The translations under genes and the position numbers were made by a program. A stretch of DNA of 64,000 nt from Aralia elata (taxonomy: Eukaryota > Streptophyta > Magnoliopsida > Apiales > Araliaceae). Each line of letters begins with the position of its first letter. Position 1 is the first letter of the stretch. The stretch is taken from the NCBI GenBank assembly GCA_034770075.1, contig CM068379.1, positions 42,663,130-42,727,129 of the forward strand, read 5' to 3'. The notes under the pieces were generated by a model, which did no database searches, was not told the origin of the DNA, and worked only from the letters and a program-made list of their open reading frames with translations. Of the stretch, positions 1 to 10,880 are shown piece by piece.

Positions 1-709
1 GTCAGCATGAAACTATGGATGCTCCTACTATACTTCTGCACCTCAAGGAGTCGTATGGTGAGAAAAGTAGGACTGCTAGATATCAGACATCTAAGGAGCT
101 CTTTCGATCTAGAATAACCAAGGGCACTACCGTTGAGACTCATATCCTAAAGATGATGAATTTGATTGAACGTCTTGGACAATTAGGGTTCGTAATGGAT
201 GGGGAGTTAAGTCAAGATTTGATCTTGCAGTCACTCCCAGACACCTCACAATTTGTTATAAATTTTCACATGAATAAGTTGGACGTCATCTTTCCAGAGT
301 TACTTAACATGCTGAAAACTATTGAAGGTTACTTCCCATCCAAGAAGGACCAAGTCTTATTGGTTAATGATTCTTCCAAAAAATGGAAGAGACCCAAGGT
401 ATCTTTTAAAAAGAAGAAAAAGAAGAAGGCTAAGGGTAAGGCGAAGGTAAAGGATAATAAGAAAGCTGATCCAGATAGCAAAGGAATATGCTTCCATTGC
501 AATAAGTAAGGTCACTGGAAGAGAAATTATGAGAAGTCTCTTGCGGAACAAAAGCAGAAGAAGCTTGGACAAGCTTCGACTTCCGATCAAGGTTTGTTCA
601 TTATTGAAATTAATTTTTCTGAAAGTCAAAATTCTACTTGGGTATTGGATACCGGCTGTGGTTCTCACATATGTAACACTATGCAGGGACTAAGAAAAAG
701 TAGAAAGTT
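1..709 (+). pseudogene. Copia-B gag and start of protease (Tork-like), 5' fragment
   Basis: The first part of an old Copia polyprotein, open at the window edge. An open frame at 15-509 has the UBN2/Copia gag pattern, followed by a Lys-rich stretch and the first half of a CCHC zinc knuckle (CFHCNK). A TAA stop at about 507-509 breaks the knuckle. The same frame then continues to an aspartic-protease motif (WVLDTGCGSHICN, about 640-680). The reading is cut at 709 by the insertion of Copia-A and resumes at 22441 after the AAGTT duplication. The RT motifs of the distal half suggest the Tork lineage. Clearly inactive. Confidence 0.85.
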
Positions 710-2379
710 TGTTGATTTGATAATATTCAAACCTTTTTGTTTTGATGATGACTTGATTAGATGATCTAATTTGTTTATTATGGAATTTCAGGAAATTGAC
801 GAAAGAATTATTATCAAGAGACAATGAAGATTTGAGTCTTAAGGAAAATATGTAAGGTCATTGCAAATATTTAATTTTCCAATACAAGGCTCTAGGACAT
901 GATATTTATGCATTAAACTATGTTTGTCATATTTTTATTATATATGCTTATTTGCTGAGTGGTATGCATAAAAGAAGGTTTTAGCTTATTAATTATATAT
1001 TAAATATTAATTCGTGCATGGCTAAACTGATGTATGATTGTTATTATTAAATTAGATGCATTGATAGATTAGTATTCCACATATACTGCTGATTATTTTT
1101 TGTAAGCCACGTGTAATACTTTTTGTTGGAAATTTGGAAGTGGTTGGAGTATATTGATAAGATATGATTACTTTTCTAAAAGAATGGGATAAGGATCTTG
1201 GGAATATAAGATAATTATTATCTTAACAAAGTGGGTTCAATTTTTCCTATCTTTATGCTATATAGGTGGCGGCAGTTTTTGATTAGACATAGCCGGTGAT
1301 GATTCCTATTTAAAACAGCCTCTTTTTGAAAGTGTCCAACAAATCTTTATAAGAACCGGAGATAAATTGGTTTTATTTCTTAGCCATTAACGGATTTATT
1401 TTCTGAACATTATCTTTTATTGGCAACGAAAATATTTTTAATCAGTTAGTTTTTGGACTATAAAAAGGAAGCAATGTTTTCAATAAAAATACCGGACTTA
1501 CTTAATTTAATATTTTGCAACCATATACTTGAAAGAGATTTAATTATTTTCGGTGCAATTCTTCAAGCTGCTGTGCTATTTTATTCAGATATATTTTCAG
1601 CAAATTTCGTGGGCATAATATTGGTGATATCTTTTAACTCTACTTGATCGTTGCATTCATTAGTTGAGCCTTGCATTGTTAAATTGTTTATTTGCTTTGA
1701 TCATTAGACCTCTATTATTGTAAATTTAATTTTTCAGACTAAGTATTGTCTAAAAGAATTTAATCCAAGTGGATTAAGGTTTGTTTACATACAGATTCAA
1801 GGAAGCATAGGTGCTTAAGGAGTGCATTAGTGCACAGGGAGCAAAAGTGCTCAAGTGAATTATTGTAATTCAAGATTTGATAGAATCTGTCTTGTAAACG
1901 GGAATTATTTTTAAATAAAAGTGAGTCTCCAATACTAGTTGGTATTGGACGTGGAGTAGGCTATTATTATAGAGGGTAATAGCTGAACCACGTAAAAAAT
2001 CTTGGTGTTGATTTTATTGCTTGCTTTATTTTATTACTCAAAAGATAGTTAATTATTTTTTAATAATTAATAACTTGAATATTTGTATTACTCATTATTA
2101 TCAAGTGTTTTCATTAAATTATAAAATCACCAAGATATTTTCTTAAACTAAATCCAATCCAGTTGACCGTATTCATTCAGTAAGCTGCATTTATTAATAC
2201 AGTAAACTAAGTTCTTCTTTAACAAAGACTCAATTCAGTAAACCATATTTATTCAGTAAGCTGTATTCATCTATATAGTAGACTGTATTCAAAAGTTTGG
2301 TATAAATTTTTTAATTGGTAATAGTCTGTATCCACACTTATTCAACCCCCCCTTCTAAGTGTGCCTTATCTGAATTTCA
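710..2379 (+). repeat. 5' LTR of Copia-A
   Basis: Starts TG and ends CA, and matches 20771-22440 over its full length. A TATA-type box lies at 1458-1467. The U5 end (about 2160-2290) carries several imperfect copies of a CAGTAARCTG-like motif. Around 1800-1855 there is a run of GTGCT/GTGCA-type words. The short open frame at 1453-1647 lies inside the LTR and is not taken as a gene. Confidence 0.95.
1458..1467 (+). promoter_or_regulatory. TATA-type box of the Copia-A 5' LTR
   Basis: The sequence is CTATAAAAAG, about 750 bp into the LTR, and it is unchanged in the 3' LTR at 21519-21528. It is the best TATA candidate in this LTR; the transcription start itself cannot be seen. Confidence 0.55.
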
Positions 2380-2381
2380 TT

Positions 2382-2393
2382 TGGTATCAAAGC
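2382..2393 (+). other. Primer-binding site of Copia-A
   Basis: TGGTATCAAAGC begins two bases after the 5' LTR end. It is one base away from the usual plant initiator-Met complement TGGTATCAGAGC. Confidence 0.85.
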
Positions 2394-2444
2394 TTGGCTC
2401 TACTTACTTGGTCTTAAAGGTGACTTGTAGGGAAAGATTCTGAC

Positions 2445-4159
2445 ATGGCACAGTTTAGGAACAACAATCAAGAAGGTCAATCAACCAATAGACCTCCTCT
2501 GCTGTATGGAACAGAAAATTACAATTTCTGGAAATTTCGAATGAGGATCTATCTTAAAAGGGATCCTTGGGAATGGTGGGTTGTGGAGAACGGACTGGTT
2601 ATACCAAGAAAAGATGATGGTACTCCAAAGACTTTGCTAGAAATGGACTCAACTGAAACTTTCATGGTTTCCTATGATTCAAGGGCTATGAATACATTAC
2701 TTAGCGGCATGGTTCAATCAGAGATAGATAAAGTTTCTTCATGCAATACAGCTAAAGAAATTTGGGACACTCTTGTAGTAAGCCATGAAGGGACATCCAA
2801 GGTGCGAGAAGTCAAACTTAGCATGCTCATACATGACTATGAAATGTTTAAACTTGAGAAAGACGAAACTATAAAAATGGCACAAGCAAGGTTTCTAGTG
2901 CTGCTAAATTCATTGAAGCTACTTGACAAAACCATTCCACAAAGTGAGATTAATCGCAAGTTACTTCGGGCAATGCCCAAAAGGTTTGCTTCTAAGATTA
3001 CTACTCTTCAAGATTCTTCAACTATTTCTACTATGGATACTCTAACACTTTTTGGTGAACTTGAGGAATATGAACATCAGTTAAAAAGATATGATGATGA
3101 GGAAGAAACTCCTCGAAGAAAGGTTTTAGCTCTTAATGCAGGAAATGAAGAAGAACTCGATGATGATTCCGATGAAGAGAGCCATGATGTCAAGGAGACT
3201 CAAAGGACTACTGCAAAGGAAGAACAAAAGGAAGAATATCTTCAACTCAAATAAAGGCAAAGGAAAGCAAACTGAGGAAACATGTTTTGAATGTGGACGT
3301 CGGGCACTTCAAGAAGAACTGCTTTCAACTTAAGAACAAGGGAAAAATGAACTTCAAGGATAATAAAAGAAACAAAGCTCTTGTCACTTGGAGTGATGAA
3401 GAGGAGTCCGAAGTAGAGGTGGATGCCAAGGATGAAATAGCTCAAATATGCTTCATGGGAATAGAAGGTGAATCAAATGAGGTATCTATTTATGAGTTTA
3501 ATTCTTTAAAACAAGAAAATGAGAGATTAAAAGAAAAGAATGCATGTTTAAAGGAATTAGTAAATACATTAATGTGTGAAGTTGATTCTTTAATAGATGA
3601 AAAGAAAGAAATTGAGAAGGAGTCATCTTGTAAAGAAGAAAAGGTTTTGATTGCAAAAAATGATTATCTTGAAAATTACAACAAGATTCTTTTTAACAAG
3701 GTGGCTCACTTGAACAATGAAGTTGAGAAATTGACTAATGAGCTAAAAATGCGAGACGTATGTATTGATGCATTTAGTGATAAATCTCCGAGTAAATCTA
3801 TTCCTTCTGATGAACTTCAAAAGGAAGTAGATTCATTAAAACTATCTCTTGCTAGATTTGTCCAAGGTGAAGAAAACCTAATTGTTATGTTGGGAAAGCA
3901 AAGACCTAGTTTTGACAGACAAGGAATAGGTTATAATCCCATTCGTAAAACCGGGAATGTGCAAATGCTTAAATCCAAGTCTCGTTTCAAATTGAATTAT
4001 TGTTCTCCTTTTGCTACATGCAAAAATTGTGGCATTAAAGGTCACTTAGATATAAATTGTTCTAAGAAACAGAAGGTTAAAAAGGTATGGATTAAGAAGG
4101 GTGATTTATGTACAACTAACACAAATGGACCCAAAAAGATATGGGTACCAAAAAGATGA
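2445..4159 (+). pseudogene. Copia-A gag, frameshifted in the zinc knuckle
   Basis: Structural Gag of the SIRE-like element. The ATG at 2445 follows the primer-binding site by about 50 bp and opens 269 codons (to 3254) with a DUF4219/UBN2-type Gag core (YGTENYNFWKFRMR near the N-terminus) and an acidic tail. The zinc knuckle follows at about 3284-3325. Its first half (CFECG) and second half (GHFKKNC) lie in different frames because the codon between them is short by two bases, so the frame used from 3287 to 4159 differs from that of 2445. The second part has a long Glu/Lys/Leu-rich coiled coil (about 3500-3760) and another CCHC (CKNCGIKGHLDINC, about 4019-4060). TGA at 4157 and a further in-frame TGA near 4172 separate it from the protease. 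Confidence 0.85.
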
Positions 4160-4192
4160 ATAAATTTTTCTTGACAGGTATGCTTCAAGGCA

Positions 4193-4984
4193 AAAGTTCC
4201 ATCTCAAAAATGGATTCTTGATAGTGGATGCTCTCGTCACATGACTGGTGATAAATCGAAGTTCGTGGAACTAAAAACCAAGAAGAAAAATGGGACGGTA
4301 ACTTTTGGAGATAATCGAACCTGTGAGATTATCGGGAAAGGTAAAATTGGTAATGGTAAGGTCAATATTGATAATGTTCATCTTGTTAGTGGACTTGAAT
4401 TTAATCTTATAAGTGTTAGTCAATTAATGGATAATGGTCATCAAGTTTGTTTTGAAAAAGAAAAGTGTACAATTTCTCATAGTACTAACAAATCTACTTT
4501 AGTTGAACAAAGGGAAGGAAATATATATACTATTGATTTTGAGCAACAGGATGAAGAACTATGTCTAGCAACTGTGCAAGACGAGGCTAACCTATGGCAT
4601 AAGAGGATGGGACATGTTCACATGGATTTAATCAAGAAATTATCCTCAAAGAATCTTGTCAAAGGATTGCCAAAGATAAAGTATAAAAAGAGAGGAATAT
4701 GTGTTCCTTGCCAACTTGGGAAACAAGTAAGAACTTCGTTTACAGCAAAGAACATGGTATCAACTTCCTCTCCTCTACAACTACTTCATCTTGATTTATT
4801 TGGTCCTGAAAGGCATGCTAGTATTAATGGTAAATTTTATGCTTTTGTAATAGTTGATGATTTCTCTAGATATACTTGGGTGTTGTTTTTAAGAACCAAA
4901 GATGAAGCATTTAAAGAGTTTGAGAAATTGATAAGAAGTTTAGAGACTAAGTATAGTCTCAAACTTATAAAAATTCGAAGTGAT
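4193..4984 (+). pseudogene. Copia-A pol, part 1: protease and N-terminal integrase
   Basis: Reads WILDSGCSRHMTGD (aspartic protease, DSG) at about 4209-4250. It then shows the GAG-pre-integrase zinc region (LWHKRMGHVH ... CVPCQLGKQ, about 4591-4720) and the integrase core start (LLHLDLFGP, first catalytic Asp, about 4780-4810). The frame is open but ends where the minus-strand element enters at 4985, immediately after the codon for the second catalytic Asp (within the duplicated GTGAT). The remainder of pol is at 16129-18456. The element is disrupted by this insertion as well as by the gag frameshift. Confidence 0.9.
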
Positions 4985-7056
4985 TGTCGACGCCGGTTTC
5001 TCGTCTTTTCCGATTTTTAGCCTTTTGATTAAATGATTTTTTGGAAAAGGTCGGCACTTAATGTCGACGGGGTTTTGAAAGATCGTTTTTTATGATGAGC
5101 CAATTAACCAGAGTCGCCAGTTGGTATATTTGAAATGGATGTACCAACTCATCCGAATTTCGTTTTCGTAAATCGCTGGCTCATATGTGACTCCGAATTA
5201 ATTGGTTTGCGAACCGAGATTCATAGAGTTCGGGGGCTTGCTTAAGCGAGGGGAAGGTGTTAGGCACCCCCCGACTTCCGTGAAACACGGTTACCGCAAT
5301 CTCGATGCTTTTCTATCCTTTAATTCATGAAATGTGTGTGCATGCGCGCGTGTGTGTGTGTGTGCCTACGTGAATGTTGTGGTGAGTTTGTATGAAAGAA
5401 TCATTTGGATTTTTAGGGAAAGTCGTGCTTTAATTTGAGAACGCTTCGGGATGTCTTTTCGGCATACACGAGAAAGTTTTATGAGAAAGGTTTGATTTTA
5501 TTTGTCAAAAACTATGAGATTTTCATTAGGTGTCGTTTTGGCAAAAACAAGAGTTTTTAAACCTTCGTCAAAATAGGAATCGAGATCTATACGTTGCTTT
5601 CGTAAATAGCATGATGGGCAACTTCTAGGATCTCTTTCACCCTACGCACCAAGATTTAATAAAACATTTAGTTTATTCATAAAACCCATTTTTGGTGATG
5701 TTTGAAAATGATTTTCTTTGGCCTTCTCGTTTAATAGGAATCGACATTCATTAGCATTTCCAATTCTTGTCCTCGTGATGCTAGTATCCTGCTTTGATTG
5801 ATTTTAGAAAAATCTTTATTGTTTTGGCTTTGAATCTTTTGTTTGGTGCTACAAATCAAATTAAACATCAAAACGCGTTGGGGGCTATTCACGGGCATGT
5901 AAGCCATCAAAATATCCTGAACGCCAACAATCACATATTTTACTACTACGGGGCCTTAAACCCGATTCTCGCCTTGGCGTCGTTTTAAGGCCCGACGGTT
6001 ACATGTTACAAAAACGAGCACCTTGAATCTATTACATACATCAAAACGTCCATCATCGGATTTGGACCACGGGGTCGCGTTCCTAGGCTCACACCCGATA
6101 TTGCTACATACCCACAAAATGAATACTACAAAACTAACCAACACGGATTTGCCTAATACACCATGATATCCGAAAATGACAATCTAAATAAATTACACCC
6201 AATAAATCATCATAAACAAGCTAGAAATTTCACCACTTGGATATCCTCGGGTTATTAGGAAGAATTTTGTTCCAATGGAACCCTCACTAATAGTCCCTAA
6301 TCCATGATTGTTCAACAATATACATGAAAATTACATTTAACTTAACCAATTAATATGATATAAATTGCTATAACAAAGGGAATTTTCACCTTGCAAATGA
6401 TCTCAAATGGGTGTAAACTTGTGTATTTGAATAGGATAAGAAGTGTATTTGATACAATCAAAATCAAAAGAGTATAAATCCACTCTTTTTTCTCTCTTTT
6501 CTTCCTATTTTGTTGCAAAATTTAGCTATTTCTCTCTCAAAATCCGTGCTGCTGCTGTGCTGAATTCTTCTTCCTCCAAATTTGCTCAACCTTATTTATG
6601 CTGAAGCGGAAATGAGCTGAAATAGGCTGGCCAAAGCCAGCCGCAGATCAATCTGCGGCTGACTGGCCGCCTACCTTCCACTCACCTGGTTTCGAGTTCC
6701 GTGTTTCGAGCTCCGTGTTTTAAAAAGGCGCACTTATTGGCTGCAGATCAATCTGCGGTTGGACGGTTTGACTTTCTCGATTTTCGTGCCACGCCTCGAC
6801 TTTCGTGCCATAACGTCGATTTTCGATGCCAGGCCTGTATTTTGCAGTCCGGGAATTTTCGGGAGACGTGCCACCTCATTCGGGAATGCTCGTTCCGGAC
6901 GGCCTTATTGTCACGTCAGCTTTGGTTGCCAATCATCGCGGTGGTGTTGAGCGTTCATGCTTGTGCCCATTCCTTCGCTCCCGTAAGCCGGTTCAATTGA
7001 CGATTTTGCCCTCCTGTCACGGTTAGTAGAGGGAACGCAAAATTTGGGTGTCTACA
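4985..7056 (-). repeat. 3' LTR (own strand) of the gag-only element
   Basis: The left LTR copy. It matches 14080-16123 except for roughly 30 substitutions by eye and about 28 extra bases near 6625-6655, where CTGGCC words are repeated. It has a (GC)n(GT)n run near 5343-5365. The several short open frames (about 5731-7026) recur in the other LTR and are not taken as genes. On the minus strand a TATA-like CATAAATAAGG lies at about 6590-6600. Confidence 0.93.
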
Positions 7057-7069
7057 GCTGCCCCTCTTT
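7057..7069 (-). other. Polypurine tract of the gag-only element
   Basis: On the minus strand AAAGAGGGGCAGC directly precedes the TGTAGACA start of the 3' LTR. This is the expected place for second-strand priming and confirms the element's orientation. Confidence 0.75.
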
Positions 7070-7241
7070 ATCATGTTTATGCAATGTTTAAATGAAATGA
7101 ACAGGATAAAGAATAGACACTCGATGCATGAATGACAGTGCACAAGGATGACAATGCATACGTGATGCAACACATATGACTTATGATGCAACGTAAGATG
7201 CAATGGATGCAAAATATTCGTAAAAGGGTGTCAACGCGGAT

Positions 7242-8240
7242 GATCGTCTCGTCGGGGCCGGGTTTCGTCGCCGGTCACCCATCTCGTAATCGCCGGTTAT
7301 CGTCGCCGGTCGATCGTCTCGTCGGGGCCGGGTTTCGTCGCCGGTCACCCATCTCGTAATCGCCGATTATCATCGCCGGTTATCGTCGTCGGTCGATCGT
7401 CGCGTCGGGGCCGGGTTTCGTCGCCGGTAACCCATCTCGTAATCGCCGGTTATCATCGCCGGTCGATCGTCTCGTCGGGGCCGGGTATCGTCGCCGGTCA
7501 CCCATCTCGTAATCGCCGGTTATCGTCGCCGGTCGATCGTCTCGTTGGGGCCGGGTATCGTCGCCGGTCACCCACCTTGTGATCGCCGGTTATCGTCGCC
7601 GGTCGATCATCTCGTCGGGGCCGGGTATCGTCGCCGGTCACCCATCTTGTAACCCCCGGGTATCGTTGCCGGTTGGTTGTCTCGCCGGGGCCGGGTTTCG
7701 TCGCCGGTCACCCATCTCGTAATCGCCGGTTATCGTTGTCGGTCGATCGTCTCGTCGGGGCCGGGTTTCGTCGCCGGTCACCCATCTTGTAACCCCCAGG
7801 TATCGTCACCGGTTTTTTGTCTCGTCGGGGCCGGGTTTCGTCGTCGGTCACCCATCTCGTAATCGCCGGTTATCGTCGGCGGTCGATCGTCTCGTCGGGG
7901 CCGGGTTTCGTCGCCGGTCACCCATATCGTAATCGCCGGTTATCGTCGCCGGTCGATCGTCTCGTCGGGGCCGGGTTTCGTCGCCGGTCACCCATCTTGT
8001 AACCCCCGGGTATCGTCGCCGGTTGGTTGTCTCATCGGGGCCGGGTTTCGTCGCTGGTCACCCATCTCGTAATCGCCGGTTATCGTCGCCGATCGATCGT
8101 CTCGTTGGGGCCGGGTTTCGTCGCCGGTCACCCATCTCGTAATCGCCGGTTATCGTCGCCGGTTGATCGTCTTGTCGGGGCCAGGTTTCGTCGCCGGTCA
8201 CCCATCTCGTAATCGTCGATTATCGTCGCCGGTCGATTGT
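7242..8240. repeat. GC-rich tandem array, 70-bp unit, about 14 copies
   Basis: GATCGTCTCG-type landmarks recur at 7242, 7312, 7395, 7465, 7535, 7605, 7675, 7745, 7815, 7885, 7955, 8025, 8095, 8165 and 8235. The spacing is 70 bp, with one 83-bp unit. The unit is built from shorter words (CGCCGGT, TATCGTCGCCGG) and is very rich in CG dinucleotides, unlike the AT-rich surroundings. Open frames on both strands in this array result from the repeat and are not supported as genes. Confidence 0.95.
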
Positions 8241-8725
8241 TTGGATCTCAGCCCTTCCCAGGGGTTTGGTTGTTTGGATCTCAGCCCTTCCCAGGGTGTT
8301 AGTGGTTTGGATCTCAGCCCTTCCCAGGGTGTCAGTTGTTTAGATATCAGCCCTTCCCAAGGTGTTAGTGGTTTGGATCTCAGCCCTTCCCAGGGTGTTA
8401 GTTGTTTGGATCTCAGCCCTTCCCAGGGTGTTAGTTGTTTGGATCTCAGCCCTTCCCAAGGTGTTAGTTTTTGGATCTCAGCCCTTCCCAGGGTGTTAGT
8501 TGTTTGGATCTCAGCCCTTCCCAGGGTGTTAGTGGTTTGGATCTCAGCCCTTCCCAGAGTGTTAGTTGTTTGGATCTCAGCCCTTCCCAGGGTGTCAGTT
8601 GTTTGGATCTCAGCCCTTCCCAGGGTGTTAGTTTTTGGATATCGGCCCTTCCCAAGGTGTTAGTGGTTTGGATCTCAGCCCTTCCCAGGGTGTTAGTTTT
8701 TTGGATATCAGCCCTTCCCAGGGTG
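8241..8725. repeat. Tandem array, 33-bp unit, about 15 copies
   Basis: The core GGATCTCAGCCCTTCCCAGG repeats every 33 bp from 8243. Because 33 is a multiple of three, frames stay open for long stretches on both strands and would encode an 11-residue repeat (LDLSPSQGVSC on plus, WEGLRSKQLTP on minus). The location in the element's 3' untranslated region argues against translation. Confidence 0.93.
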
Positions 8726-9087
8726 CTCACCATCTTGTTGTGGTTTGCTTGGATGCCTTCCCAGGTTCACTCACCACCTTGTTGTGATTTGCTTGGATGT
8801 CTTCCCAGGTTTGCTTACCACCTTGTTGTGGTGTGCTTGGATGACTTCCCAGGTTCACTCACCACCTTGTCGTGGTCTGCTTGGATGCCTTCCCAGGTTT
8901 GCTCACCACTTTGTCGTGGTTTGCTTGGATGCCTTCCCAAGTTTGCTCACCACCTTGTCGTGGTTTGCTTGGATGCCTTCCCAGGTTCACTCACCACCTT
9001 GTTGTGGTTTGCTTGGATGCCTTCCCAGGTTCACTCACCACCTTGTCGTGGTTTGCTTGGATGCCTTCCCAGGTTCACTTCTTGTTT
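8726..9087. repeat. Tandem array, 44-bp unit, about 8 copies
   Basis: GCTTGGATGCCTTCCCAGG-type starts lie at 8747, 8791, 8835, 8879, 8923, 8967, 9011 and 9055, exactly 44 bp apart. The second half of the unit reads CTCACCACCTTGTYGTGGT. The array abuts the 33-bp array and shares its GGAT...CCTTCCCAGG core. Confidence 0.93.
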
Positions 9088-9192
9088 GGATACCAGCCCT
9101 TCCCAGGGGTCCTTGATTGGTTGGATACCAGCCCTTCCCAGGGGTCATTGATTGGTTGGATACCAGCCCTTCCCAGGGGTCATTGATTGGAT
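9085..9192. repeat. Tandem array, 35-bp unit, 3 copies
   Basis: GGATACCAGCCCTTCCCAGG occurs at 9088, 9123 and 9158. It is a third variant of the same core and is followed by a poly-T tract at about 9200-9217. Confidence 0.9.
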
Positions 9193-10397
9193 TTGAGTGA
9201 TTTTTTTTTTTTTTTTTGAAATGGGATGTGTGATCGGCTTCATGTCCTGGATCTCCCACCAACATCGTCCACGTACCATGCCGCAAAAGCCATCACAGTC
9301 TGATCATTTGTGAGGTTGAAAGCGACGTGTTTGTACTTTCCTTTCATTTTGATCGTACCTGTATGCATGCAAAAGATGTTAAGCATGATCTGACAGATAT
9401 GTTATGGACAGATGCATGTGCACAATATATGTTTAGATAGAAATGACCCCTGTTCAGTCAAATGATACGATTCGATAGTCGTCGCTGTTTGCCAACATTT
9501 GACTGGATCACGCCTCGTTGTGAAGTGTAGTTTCTAGACTTCAACATTGGTTTGGTACTCTGCCTGTTCTTGGTCGTCTTCATTTCATCGAGTTGAGGCA
9601 GTCTGTTTCGCTCTCTGTGATGATCGACAACTATGTTGGGCTCCTTGGCCTTTTGATCATTTCTGATGGCCTATATGTTGTTGTCCCGCATTATATCATC
9701 CTTGTATATGCTCATGCACGTGGATCAATTGGATGTCGAGGCAGTGATAGTCAGGATTGGGGAGAGGCCCAATGACGAGAAGTTCTGTGCAGCCTCGGCT
9801 TCCTTCCATTTCACGATTCCTAACTGCCCCTGCCTTGGCGCGTGTTGTTACCAAGGATTTCTATCGGAAACTCGCGATGTTGACCGTGCTGAGTTATCCA
9901 CAGCTCTGCAAGATCCTGCATATCAGATGACTAACAAATGCCAAAACTTGAAGGCTCGGGCCGTTAGTGTTAGTTCAACACAAAGATATTATAATCTCGA
10001 CAAAAATGCAGTTAAAGCACATGAAATTGAATATCTATTGATCGCACAATCTCGCAAGTTGTGAACCATGAATGTACTATATTGGAAGTTTTTTTTTTTT
10101 TTCAATCCCTCGTGAGTTGATGATTTTCTATTTGACGAGTTATGAAATCATAAGAACACCTTCAAGCATTCATGGTCATTGTACGTGAGTGAGGTCGGAT
10201 TCAAAAAACTACCTTCCCTCGTCAAAGGTATTCTATCTCCATTCTCGACAACGTTCTCAGCAGGATTGACGTCATATGACAATTGCACTATGCGATGCAG
10301 CATTCAGTAGGGGTTTCTCTTTCCTGACTTCTTGTTTAAGGCCGAGAGTTTTTTTCGCATTATCTTTTCTCTTTATTAGTCCACTTCACTTGTCTCA
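9193..10397. other. Uncharacterised internal stretch of the gag-only element
   Basis: Holds a poly-T run near 9200 and another near 10090, and only short open frames (longest 132 codons on plus at 9666-10064, antisense to the element's gag). No protein motif is recognised on either strand. Probably non-coding 3' region of the element. Confidence 0.5.
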
Positions 10398-10880
10398 TTT
10401 TCTTAGGCTATTCGAAGTTACCCATTTAACGAGTTTTGGACCAATGACTCCCAAACCAGACGGTTTTGGGGCATTAGGTGTACAGACACCCCTTCGGGTT
10501 TATTTACTCGAGTAACAAAGGCCACGGTTCGAGACAAGCTGGTGGTCTGCCCCATTCATTCTTTGCTTGACCTTGCGCAAGATTCATTTTCTTAGGCTTG
10601 AGTTACTCATGTAGCGAGTGTTAGGCCGGTGACTCCCAAACCAGACGGCTTTAGGGCACCAGATGCAGAGACACCCCTTAGGCTTAATTACTCAAGTAGC
10701 CCCTGCCACGATTCGAATCTGCTCGGGCCTCCTCCACTGTAATGCTCGTTTTCTTAGGCTCTGAGTTACCCATGTAACGAGTGTTAGGCCAGCGACTCCC
10801 AAACCAGATGGCTTTAGGGCACCAGGTGTAGAGACACCCCTCGGGCTTAATTACTCGAATAACCCAGGCCACGATTCGAG
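10398..10880. repeat. Tandem array of about 172-179 bp, 2.7 copies
   Basis: TTTTCTTAGGCT starts at about 10398, 10577 and 10749. Each unit continues with GACTCCCAAACCAGA, a short GGGCA(C/T)AG segment and ACACCCCT(T/C). It lies apart from the other arrays and has no obvious shared core with them. Confidence 0.85.

Noticed and set aside
5343..5365. GC/GT run as a regulatory Z-DNA element
   Set aside because: A simple microsatellite present in both LTR copies with length change; no evidence of function.
7380..8212. Several 60-codon frames in the 70-bp array
   Set aside because: They arise from the CG-rich repeat, occur in several frames and on both strands, and show no protein-like composition.
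7242..9192. Possible CRISPR array
   Set aside because: Units are head-to-tail without unique spacers, and the context is a plant retroelement.
9666..10064. 132-codon plus-strand frame in the gag-only element
   Set aside because: Antisense to the element's gag, no recognisable motif, and bounded by low-complexity sequence.
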